From Mesotaenium endlicherianum (lineage: Eukaryota; Streptophyta; Zygnematophyceae; Zygnematales; Mesotaeniaceae): a stretch of 64,000 nt of DNA. The stretch spans positions 168,617 to 232,616 of the forward strand of contig WELA01009192.1 of assembly GCA_009602735.1 (NCBI GenBank), written 5' to 3'. A model generated the notes under the pieces. The model was not told the DNA's origin and made no database searches. It saw only the letters and a program-made list of their open reading frames with translations. The position numbers were made by a program, and so were the translations under genes. Position 1 is the stretch's first letter, and the number at the start of each line of letters is the position of its first letter. Positions 48,732 to 59,700 of this stretch are shown here, in pieces.

Positions 48732-49505
48732 GTTGGTCATGGTTGCATGGTGCAAGTTCAGGAGCCCAGGGATGGGTTAACCCTGGTATGGCTTGTCACC
48801 GACACACGTGCAAAGATCAGTCGACCACGTTTTCCCGCACTTGAGGAGGGCCACCGACACATCGACCAGGTTGAAGGGACACTTGCTGAAAGGCCACGCA
48901 AGTGCCGAGGGACCGACACCGTTAGGCACGACACCAATCGGTGGTAAATCTGGAGTAGCGACCGCCTATAAAGACACATTGGGGGCATTCCAAATTCCAA
49001 CTGGTCGCTAATGCAAGGCTGGTAGGCTGGTAGTCTTGAACGAAACTCCACATCACCCAGATATATGTTGTGGGACGAGGATATGTTACAGGCGATTGAG
49101 GGCGGTTAGGGGCATCTTTTGCGCTGGGTCTCTGCGAATTATTAAAGCACACATCCTACGAAGTATGTGCATTCTCCGCTATAACTTCACTAATTTAAGG
49201 TGACGGTGTCGAAGTCTGTCTTAATCGGCAACTATTAGGCACCTCAAATGATCTCTCTCTGTCTCTCATATGATCACTGTTACAGCCTTCTAAGACTACA
49301 TTGAATGTTATCAACACAAATCTGCTTGAATGAAGATGCCACCTATATGCGTAGAGTGCTGAAATTGCAAGTGAGCTCTACTCAAGGGAATCAAGGGAAA
49401 GAGTAAATACAAGTAGGCCCTTTCCATTGGTTGAGAAACACATGTACTGGAAGGAGCATAGTCTTTCGATTTAGCTAGAACAGGAAACGCGTCCTTGCTC
49501 TTACC
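48732..49505. other. 5' flank of the AVT3-like gene
   Basis: It holds the promoter and leader of the transporter gene. No gene or repeat recognised apart from the target duplication at its left edge. Confidence 0.5.
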
Positions 49506-52027
49506 ATGGCCCTTATCCCTGATCTATCTCCCCCTCCGGCAGATGAGTGCATACCTCTTCTCCCGCCACATGGTCATGAAGAGGGGCACCTGGTCGGGTC
49601 TGCTAAAAAGACGTTCTTCAACATTGTCATCTCAATAATTGGAGCTGGTGTTTTGGGGCTACCTTACACCTTCCTTCGAAGTGGCTGGCTTTTTGGCTCC
49701 TTAGCAGTGGCCTGCTCTGCAGTACTCTCTTTCCATTGCATGATGCTCCTGGTAAATTTTCCTGCACTAATCAACAAGTCCAGTGTCGTAGTCTTCATGG
49801 ATTTCTCTCCGTCTATCTCTATGCACTATGCACCAGACTCAGCCTTCTTAGTCACAGGCCCTCTTACATTTCTTTGAGCACCTTGTGCTAGGACGGTGAT
49901 AAGGTTGTGATAATCTGGATATACTGAAGCACGTTCTTGTAGTTATATTTAGAGCCAAAAAAAACGGAGCTCACATGCTGAGATGCTGGAGGGCTCCATC
50001 CCTACATCCTTGAAGTGGCAGACAGTACCAATGCAGTGTCTTTTTGGGGGGCCGTTGCTGCTGCAGGTCAGATGCAGGCAGAGGCTGGGGCAGCTAGGGG
50101 ATCATGGCATAAACACGTATGGTGATTTGGGGCGACACGCATACGGCGAAACCGGTCATAGAATTGTGGACATCCTCGTCCTCGTTTCACAAGGGGGCTG
50201 CTGTGTAGCATACCTCATCTTCATCGGAGAGAATCTATCGTCTGTTGTCAGCTCGAGCACATCTGGGAAGGCGTACTTCATCTTGATGGCGGCTCCTTTT
50301 CAGGTATGTAGTGAACTAGCTGGTGCCTTCAAGCACGGCCCAAGTCCACACCGTCACAAGGACAGCACAGCAATGCAGAGAGAGGTGCAGAAAGCTCTGA
50401 TTGTGGAGCCAGTTATCGAAGTTCGCTACGCTGCATGCGAGCTGCAGCTGAAGCCTGAGCCTGTCTGTGGAGAGACAGGGATGAGCTAAACACCGGGGTT
50501 CTGTTCAGAGCTGTTAATAGGAGGTAAGTATCATGCATAAAATGGGCTGTTGTCCATTACCATCATATTCAGGCGTACGCCTCCAGAGCACGAAAGGAGA
50601 CTTCTTCGCTTGCTCAGGATCGGAGGAATGTTTGTTGCTGTTTTCTCAACTGCCGGGTAGACAATCGGGGGGAAGCCAAAGGCCGCAGGTAATCACAGTT
50701 GGTAAGGAGGAGTACGGAGAATGTGTGGAAAACAAGCCCTTCTTAATTTACTCAGGACACAGACAACACTTACTTGGACTGCCATTCCTTGTGATCTATA
50801 TTGGGTGCCTGGCAGAGGACTGGCGAGGGTAGTGGCAACCAGTAGTGATTTGATTCATAACCTGTCTCGTGCCCTCTTTCTTTTGCTTTGAGGTTGGTTC
50901 TGGCATGAAGCCAACGTCGGTAGATGCGAAGCCTATGCAGCTTGCACCTGATTGCACCTGACTAGTGCTCCCCATGCCTAGCGCCTGGGGCGTGACATAC
51001 TGGGCATGATATGATTTCATCTGGGAAGTTCTGGAGAGCGTGGAACCATGGGCACGTGCACATGATTCCTCACAAAACGTACAGAGCGTGGTGCCCGAGG
51101 AGCATGTACGTGATGACACTAGGTCATATGAGGTGAAGCAAGCTTCACACTAACCACAAACGTGCCTGTCACTTGATGGTGTGGTGGCTGCATGTCTCGT
51201 GTGGGCAGGTTCTTCTGGCGTGGGTGCGGTCCTTGACTGGTCTTGCACCCTTCAGCATCGTCGCCGATGTTGCCAATGTGTTGGCCATGGCTGTTGTGAT
51301 CAAAGACGACCTGGGCAGTTTTAAAGGCTTTTCAGAAGTGACACCCTTCACAGGGTGGGCCAATGTTCCGTTTGCACTCGGAGTGGCATGTTACTGCTAT
51401 GAGGGCTTCAGCATGACCTTGCCTCTCGAGGCCTCCATGAAAAATCGCGCCAGGTTCCCCCAGACTCTTGGTCTGGCTTTTGTGTCGATCACCACACTCT
51501 ACATTGGGTTTGGACTGGTTGGCTATCTAGCATATGGGGAAACAACAAAGGAGATAATTACTTTGAACCTGCCCGATGACTGGTCAACGGCAGCGGTGAA
51601 GCTGGGATTGTGCCTCGGTTTGTTCTTTACGTTCCCTGTCATGATGCAGCCTGTCCATGAGGTGTTTGAGAGGAGGTTATCACTCTGTAATTGGTTCCAC
51701 AAACATGTGGAACCATCTCCTAGGCTCAGAAATGTAGTTTTTAAACTGATTAGAATGGCTGTTGTGGTTGTAGCTGCCATTGTGGCAGTGGAGGTGCCGG
51801 GATTTGCTGTCTTCATCTCGTTGGTTGGCAGTACAGTGTGTGCTCTGCTGGCCTTCGTCTTCCCTGCTGTGCTCCACATGCACATCTATGCGGCGAATAT
51901 AAACAGAATAGAGTTTGTGGTTGACATTTCACTCATAGTTTTTGGGGTTCTATTTGCTTGCTACGGGACATATGATACAGTTCATTCTTTGATAATGTCT
52001 GCAAAACAAATGGCAAAATTACAATAG
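49506..52027 (+). CDS. AVT3-like vacuolar amino acid transporter (AAAP family)
   Basis: Three exons, 49506-49751, 50067-50303 and 51209-52027, all phase 0, giving 433 residues, the usual size of plant AVT3 proteins. The ATG at 49506 follows an in-context ACC. A hydrophilic N-terminus of about 30 residues (DECIPLLPP) precedes the first membrane helix, with the family signature IIGAGVLGLPYTFLRSGW at 44-61. About ten or eleven hydrophobic segments follow, including YTFGDLG-like TYGDLGRHAYG in exon 2 and TGLAPFSIVADVANV and NVPFALGVACYCYEGFSM in exon 3. Members export amino acids from the vacuole by proton symport; substrate here is not shown. It sits just right of element C and converges with the NmrA-like gene. 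Introns are 315 and 905 bp. Confidence 0.88.
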
Positions 52028-52601
52028 TAAGACATTTGTTGTAAATTAGAAAATTAGAGGTAGGAATGCGAAAAGTCTTTAAACAGTTCATGATTTGTAC
52101 AGTGACTGTTTAGGATAGGATACTGTAGCCAGTTAGTTTCTTATAATGTGCAATTACATTATTTTTTACTGGTCTTTCTGGTATTCCTTCAGCAAGCAGA
52201 TGCCATCCCAGTGAATTAAGTGGAAGGAAGAGATTGGCAAGATACATCCCGTATGGTGGGGGAACATTCCTGCACATTCTTAAGGAGCAACAGCATAAAT
52301 AATCAAACAATATAAGTTTGCCTTGATCATGTGGACGACTTGGACAAGACAATCTTCAATTCCTACCTGAAAAAAATTACAACCAAAGCTGGAGGTCTAC
52401 TACCAACCTTCTTTTATTCAACAACTCATAGTCACTATGTAAGATGTTGCTGCCAATGACAACAACCGCAACAGTAAGCTCCAGTAAATGCCTCCGTTAA
52501 ACCATGCATCACTACTGATAATTATCCGACTACAATAACCTGTAACCTTAAAACATCCTGCAGGGACATATACAGAGATCCTGCCTGCCTGAAATAGCCC
52601 C
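52028..52601. other. spacer between convergent transporter and NmrA-like genes
   Basis: AT-rich 3' flanks of both genes. Nothing else seen. Confidence 0.55.
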
Positions 52602-55600
52602 TCACTTTGCCCAGCCACTCTTTGTCCTCAACCAGTCTTCCCACGAAGTGAGAGGGCGGGGGCTCGCCTTCTGACCAGTGGATGTATCCTGGCCTGGGAA
52701 TGGAGTGTACTCAGCAAAGTACTCATACATCTGCAACATACCAAAAATAATCAGTATGCATTTTTAACACATAACAAAAAAATGAGCATATTTCACAGGA
52801 CAGATGCTGCAATGTCTGTGCAGAATGGGCTTTTCATAATGTGATTCTTGAGAAGAAGATGGCTGCAGTATAGAGGGCAGATGGATGTCGTGAAAGCTAC
52901 CCTCTCTACCAATAAACATGACAGATGAGTGGGTCTAAACCCAATTAAGGCAGAAGACTGCTTGCACCTACTGCTAGTAACTCCACTGGTAACCCACAAT
53001 GACCAAAGGCTTGATGCTACTTGCATTCCCAGTTCCCCACTCATGCAAAGTGTTTGGCTCCAACTTAGGTCCACGGCCTAAGACAGTATTAACTGCAAAA
53101 TGCCTTCACAACTAATTATTCACAGTGTATGAAGCAGGGTGGAGAACAATGTAGCGTGCTCAGCATACGCAGCTCATTTATGGATGCATTGTATGCTCTG
53201 AAAACACCACCAGTTGAAGGAGAAAAGGCTTGTGCAGGCTCAGGATACTTATCTACAAGCAGTGCACCTTTTACACATCCAAAATGGCATGCCTACTCCC
53301 CTCCTGCTAATTTGGCACACAACTTGTTCTTGCTACAGCTAAGGTCCACATCGCCTAGCAGTTCAGCTTCTAAAGTGCAGGTGATGTATTTCTCAGTCCC
53401 AATATTGCCTCAACACAGCACCAGCTTCAAGGACAGACGCCACCACCAGGCATATTGTGTGTATTTTTCACAAGGTTTTACAAAGAAACCCCATGGTGCT
53501 CTTACTCCTTTGCTCTGTCATGCCATGTCATAAGGCATAATTTGAGGAAGGATGTAGCGACGACTGACCTGTTTAAGAGGAGGAGGGCCTTGAAATCCAT
53601 CACCGGCCAATGTTGCCTTCTTGCCAGATATTTTTTCAAAGGTTGCTAGCCAATCTCTCATGGGTGCTTTGTAAGCCTCAAAAGTAATGTATTTACCATT
53701 CCATTCTTTGGGTTTCTGCATAGAAACATGGATCCAGAAAAGTATGACTTAACTCGCCTGCTGGATCACTCATTACAATCTCATGTTTTTGGCAGCTGCC
53801 TTGGTAGCCCCCCCATTGTATTCATTTGACAGAGCCCCCTATCCACGAGAAGAAGGGCCATTTGTACATGCAGAAGCACTAACTCAACCTAAGGATGAAG
53901 AGCCAAATCAGATAAGATGTGTGCCACACTTGTTCCTTAAGATGCTCTACTACGGCTGCCACTAATAAAATTTACCACTTCAGACCTGAGTGAAGAGTAT
54001 ACAAAGATCACCGTTGACATCCTCTATGGCAACAATAACACCGGAGACCACCAAACCTTCAACGAGCCAGTGGAGGCATCCAAACCTCAAGAAAAGACCA
54101 CTTATTTAGACGTATAACAACTGTGCAGGATATAGATCAACATAGACCACATTGTATGGAGGATAAATGCCCACCTCAAGAGCAGTGCGAACTGCAGGAC
54201 CGATGTCATCAACATCAAACCCAGAGTGGATGGTGTCGAGAGAGTACGGCATATTGAACTTCACAGATCCATCTGCCTGAGGAATGGCTGCATAGAACCT
54301 GTTAATATTGTCAAAGTACCAATTAGCTTGAACAAAAGTGGTATATTTAAAGCCTTGAGCCTTGACAACTTCATCCACCTGCAACCAAGCACATGCACAC
54401 CACAATTAAGTGGAAATTAGACATAAGGTACCGCATCAACGTCTACCAGGTCTTCTCATGCAACTAACATACACAAAAGCTCCACCTGTGTATACACTGC
54501 AGACAGTAATATGGACAATACTGCACAAGAGATCCTCCACAATTAAACTTCATTTTATTTCTAGAAGAACGCAAAAAATGCAAGCCAAATAAGCGGCATA
54601 AATTTACCTTCGCTTTGTCCGTGAAATGAGCCATTTTGTACTTGCCATCACTGATCTTCTCTGTGTTTGGAAGTGTGCTCCAGATATAGTGCTGTACTCC
54701 AGCTTCCTTGGCGAGCTTAGCATGGTCAACTCCAACTTCAAATTCAGTTGGCTTGTGGTAAGGGTTGAAACTTGGGTTTGTAACCTACACGAGCCACTCG
54801 CAACAATTCATAAGTCATACACCATCCAGAGACGCTCCAAGACCCAACCAGAAAGGAACAAGCACACACAAGCAGATCAGCACAATATCAGCTTCCACAA
54901 AGGAGAAGCAGATCGGCACGATATCAGCTTCCACAAAGGAGCTGAGACATGCTCAGCACAACCACATACAATGCTTGATGTTTACATGCATCTGTTGATA
55001 TTAAAGCCCCACCAGCAGCGCTCCAAGGCCATGCTGGGTTTGGCCAAGGAGCATGGGTACGCTTTCACTGCAACCATAAGTGGGTAATTTAGCTGCAGAC
55101 AAACACAATCATTCAACGGACCCTTTCCCATAGTGGCACTGTAGTAAAAAGATGTACTACTCGTGAGAGCTGAAGCCGAAACCAACAGACGATCTCAATG
55201 TCAAGTAAGCTTCATCTGACTTCCAGCTGGAAAAGACGAACACCTGGAGAAAATCTAAACATCTCACAGTGACCTGGTAATTGGAGAAGAGTGCTCACTA
55301 CGTAAGCGGCATAAGCTCCTTCAAATGCCTTTTTCACGTCTTCAGATTTTTCTTGATCCACCCTGATGACATCTACTCCCTTCGAAGCCAACTCCTTAGC
55401 CTTGTCTGATTCGGGATTGCGTGTGGCACCTCTCAGTGAATATTTCCCGCTCTCAAGAAGAGCTCGCAGAACACTTCCTCCCTGCAAAATGAGCAAACAG
55501 ATCCCATATCAAGAAGCTTCATATCAAGAAGCGATCCTACAGAACAGTGACTCAGATTGTATTTATCACTGGCAGCTAGCAGATCACTCAGAACCAATAT

Positions 55601-55705
55601 CTATTCATCCGCTGCTGAGTAATGAAGCTGACTCTGTAGCCGGCGTACCTGGGATCCTGTTGCTCCAAACACCACAGCCACGGGCTTGTCCTCCTGAGGA
55701 GCCAT
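52602..55705 (-). CDS. NmrA-like NAD(P)-binding reductase
   Basis: Six exons on the minus strand: 55705-55649, 55481-55299, 54784-54608, 54378-54175, 53715-53569 and 52730-52602, all phase 0, 298 residues. Exons 1-2 build the Rossmann start VVFGATGSQGGSV (GxxGxxG), then LRGATRNPESDKAKELASKG and FEGAYAAYVVTNPSF. Exon 3 has GVQHYIWSTLPN, exon 4 TTFVQANWYFDNI and DVDDIGPAVRTALE, exon 5 WNGKYITFEAY, and the last exon MYEYFAEYTPFPG to a Trp-rich end. This is the layout of NmrA-like atypical short-chain dehydrogenases, which act as redox sensors or quinone/isoflavone-type reductases; the substrate is not shown. A small exon between 53569 and 52730 may be missing, since relatives have about 15 more residues there. 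It is divergent from the TPR gene. Confidence 0.85.
54870..54941 (+). repeat. two-copy 36-bp tandem repeat in an NmrA-like intron
   Basis: Copies at 54870-54905 and 54906-54941, differing at a few positions, within the intron between exons 2 and 3. Both contain ATATCAGCTTCCACAAAGG. Confidence 0.85.
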
Positions 55706-56265
55706 GCTTACAACAAGCTTCGGTCTGAGTCAGGAACAAATGGTCTACACCAGTCTACACTGATCCCTAGTACTGGACGATCTATCAAATGCGAAAGATG
55801 TGCAGGGATTTCACAAGTTGTCTCGTAAATACCGAAGGCCCCGCTCGTCTCGGGAGCGCTGCGAGGACTATCAGACGACCACCCAGCGAACCTCTCCCTT
55901 ACCTGCACCTCAGAACCGAGTGCAAGTATGCGACTGGCATAAACGCCCCAGGCAGGTTCATATTGTTTCATACTCGTTCATACGGGCCCCCGACTACGAG
56001 CAAACAGCCTCCGACGTGTCGCCTTGCAAGTGGTTATCGAATACAGACGAATTTGTAGCTGGCTACTAATTCAGCAGAGTTTTCAGACTTTCAGTGAGTT
56101 TCAGTCAGATTTCAGTCGCAATGACGACTTGCCCATCTGCTCGCTTGACCGTCGAATTGCTTTGCAGGTTTCTTTCCGGATGCATTTAGATCGAAGGTGC
56201 AAGTCCACCACTGCAAACAACGTCGACGAGGTACTGGTCACGTCAAGTCAAGATGCATATTCGAG

Positions 56266-56318
56266 GGTGCGAGTTGGTGCGAGTGGGTGCGAGTAGGTGC
56301 GAGCCAGTGCGTGCGAGG
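56266..56318 (+). repeat. short tandem repeat, GTGCGAG decamers
   Basis: Five near-consecutive GTGCGAG cores spaced about 10 bp apart, in the divergent promoter region. Confidence 0.8.
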
Positions 56319-56489
56319 GCAAGCGAATGCGAACTTGTTGAGGGTTGAACCAGGTTGAATAGCAGGTGCAAGGGACTTCCAACGTAGCATGATATGACGT
56401 CATCGTAGAAGAAACTACTCGACAGAAGTCAAATTGGTCAAACGCGTTGTAGGCCCACGTTGTTTTGCACTTGGGGTGGGGTCAGGTGG

Positions 56490-56533
56490 GGTGTACGAGA
56501 TTGGTCCGAAATTGGTCCACAATCTCGTACACC
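56490..56533. repeat. perfect 14-bp inverted repeat (hairpin)
   Basis: GGTGTACGAGATTG (56490-56503) and its exact reverse complement (56520-56533), with a 16-base loop. An outer pair, CCCACGTTGT near 56454 and ACAACGTGGG near 56557, flanks it, making a nested palindrome about 260 bp ahead of the TPR start codon. Confidence 0.85.
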
Positions 56534-56792
56534 TCAATGATACGCTTTGAGTACGGACAACGTGGGTGTGATTGAGCTTTGTTCCTCAGGCGATACAAAA
56601 GCATATAGATGGAGAGTGGACTAGCTCTCAAGTGGTTTCGTGCTGAAATTTTTGCTTTTTTTGTCCGTCGTTGAGCGAGAGTGAAGCAAAAATCTCTGAA
56701 TACCAGGATACGTGCGAAACTTATCATATACATGATAGGTTCAGGGCAGTTGTTTCTTTCCGCTCACAAGCAGGAACAGAGGAAGGTCGGGG

Positions 56793-59700
56793 ATGGAGCA
56801 ACAGGTGGACACGGATGGAAGCCCAGGTGTGCCTGGTGATTTTGCTACTGAAAGATGTGGGAAGGTGATGGACAGTGTGCATGTGGCTGAAATCCAGACG
56901 GTGGTGGCGATTGTTGGCCACAAGCAGGAGCAGGGAGGAGGCGTTCTCGCAGGTGGTGCAGGGCTGGGTGTATCGAATAAGAGACCGTTTGAGGAAGAGT
57001 TAGACGAGGAAGAGCTTTTTCGACGACAGAGAATATCGATGCAGGTCGAAAATGTGAAAACCGTTGCAAAAAAGCCCCCACAAGGTCGAAGAACAGCCAA
57101 AAGCGAAGGAGGACAGAGCCTCATGGAGACTGGGAATGAGAGCAGTGTTCACAGCATGGAAACGAGTTCACCCTTGGCGCTTCCACCAGTTTTTCGTACG
57201 CAGTCCAGCGTGGATGCACCATCATGCAATAATGAGGAAGGTGTTGAAAAAGGTTCGGAGGCAGGCAAGGAGTCTGAAATGGTAACTCAGGCTGGGGGTG
57301 AGGACGATGGGGCCGAAAGGAAAGCGCAATCAGAGGATGAGAGCAATGCAGGTCGTGTGTCTGCAGCACAGGAGAGATTACACTCCAATGATGACGGGGC
57401 ACACTCAAACGAGTCACGGAAGAGTGTGGACACGGATGAGGATGCTGCTGTTTGCACTTCCCCAGGGGCAGGTGTGGCTGTGGCCGACAGTCATGAGCAC
57501 GTTCCAAGTGTCCCTGCCGCCACCTGTGAAGGGGAGAAGCCCGAGTGAGTTCACTACCTTCACCTGCCCAGTCCAAGGTGCAAGCACGTTCTAGCAGGGC
57601 TGGAGGAGGCACGGACCGCGTGCTCGTTGCCCTGCGGCGTAGAGTAGGGTTTCACATCTTGCTTGTGCTGCATGTCGAGAGATGTGCACGGGGCCAAATG
57701 CCTGCCAAAGGCCCGGTGCGCCTGGCTCGTGCATGTGAGCTTCTGAGCGCATCCTGAAGAGGATCTTCTGCTGTGCTGTTGGTGGTGACGGGGGACAGGT
57801 CTCCCGCAGGGGTGGAGCAGGGCCCCCCAAAGAAGAAGGCAAAGAAGAAGGAGCCCAAGGAGGCGGGAGCGGAGGGAGGGGAAGGGAAGCGCAGGGCCAA
57901 GAGCGGCAAGAGCCTGTACGCGGGCGACGAGCCGGGCGCGTGCCCCTCCTCGTCGGAGGAGAAGCAGGCGCTGCTGCTGCAGGTGCGCTCAGCCCGGCCC
58001 GGCCCGGCCCGGCCCAGCCCAGCCCAGCTCAGGCCAGGCCAGGCCACTCCAGGACTGACAGAGGCAGCAACAGGACCTTAACTGGGCGGGACTTGTGAGT
58101 TGGATGTGTTTGTGTTTTGAGTGCGCGAGGATTTGTTTTGGGCAAGAAATGGCAGCGCTGCCTGCTTGCTTGCGTGCGTGTGCTTGCGTGCACGCGTGCT
58201 GTGGTGCCGTGCACTCTTGAGAGGCAACGTCTCGTGGGGCCCCCTCACTTGGCCACTCATTTGGTCAGGGCGGTGCTCTATGCATGAGGGGGGGGGGGGG
58301 GNNNNNNNNNNNNNNNNNNNNNNNNNNNNNNNNNNNNNNNNNNNNNNNNNNNNNNNNNNNNNNNNNNNNNNNNNNNNNNNNNNNNNNNNNNNNNNNNNNN
58401 NNNNNNNNNNNNNNNNNNNNNNNNNNNNNNNNNNNNNNNNNNNNNNNNNNNNNNNNNNNNNNNNNNNNNNNNNNNNNNNNNNNNNNNNNNNNNNNNNNNN
58501 NNNNNNNNNNNNNNNNNNNNNNNNNGGGGGGGGGGGGGGGGGGCAGGCGCTGACGGGGCTGGCGGAGAAGATGCCGAAGAACGCGCACACGCACTTCTTC
58601 CTGGGCCTCATGCAGCAGCGCTCGCAGCAGCCGCGACTGGTGAGAGCAAGCGTCGTCCGTTTTCTCCTGTCACTCTGGCAGTCGAGACCTGACAGCCACT
58701 TGCAGCAGCGGCAGCAGCAGGCTCATTGCACCTCTGCCTCCCTGTCTCTCTCTCTGTGTTTGTGTGCGTTTGTGTGTGCGCAACAGGCAGCCACAGCTTT
58801 TGGCAGGGCAGCGGAGATACTGCGGAAGGGCTGCTCCTCCTCCTCATCCTCGCCGCCTCGCCCGCAGCTGCTGGCTCAAGTGCTCACCCACCTTGCTCAG
58901 GTTTGCTCCCTCTCCCCTTCCATCGCCTCCCCTGCCATCACCTGAGGGCATCTCGTGCTAGCTGCTTCCCTGCTGCACGCCAGCACCGACCATTTGGGTG
59001 GGAGGTTGTGGGCTGTGCAGTGTCAGCTGCAGCTGCAGATGAGTGCCACTTCTTCTGCTGCCGCCCCGGCAGCTGCTGCTCCTGCTGCTCCTGCAGCTGC
59101 GGATGATGATGACGAGCACCCTACTGCAGCAGCAGCTGGTGCCCCCTACGCCCCCCCCACGGACCAGGCTGCCGCTCCTGCTGCTGCTGCTGCTGCGGCA
59201 AACAGCGAGCGTGACAGGGAGGGGGGCGGGGACGGGGACGAAGGCAAGGATGAGCAGTGTCCTCCCAGCGTGCCCAGAGTCGCAAGCAGCGACAGGGAGA
59301 GCCACTTCGGCCCCACCCCTGCTGCTAGCGCGGCTGGGGGCGGGGAGGCTGGCATGGACGCTGTGCTGTCGACACTCAAAGAGGCAGCTCTGGCGGATGC
59401 GTCACAGCCGGCCATCTGGAACAACCTGGCCCTCATTCTCTTGCAGGCGGGCCGATATGCGGTACCTCTCACACAAACTCTGCACATACTGCGCACACCC
59501 ACTCTTTTCCTGGGCCTCTGTGCCTGTCTGGTGGGTGTAGATTTGGTGGGTAGGTGTCTGCAGCAAGAGACCCTGTCGTGCATCCATCACATATTCTGTG
59601 GGCACGTTGCATGTTTGGGCAAGGTGAGCCTACTCATCTGAAGGGAGGGGGGGGGGGTGTGCAGAGTGCGGTGACAGTGCTGACGGCGGTGCTGTCGGCC

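Larger units (their letters stand above)
55706..56792. promoter_or_regulatory. divergent promoter region of the NmrA-like and TPR genes
   Basis: 1.09 kb between two start codons that point away from each other. It contains a run of decamers of the GGTGCGAGTN type (about 56266-56318) and a strong hairpin (56490-56533). No TATA box can be assigned with confidence. Confidence 0.55.

Noticed and set aside
58284-58553. Frames crossing the N gap
   Set aside because: They consist of unknown residues and G-run translation only.
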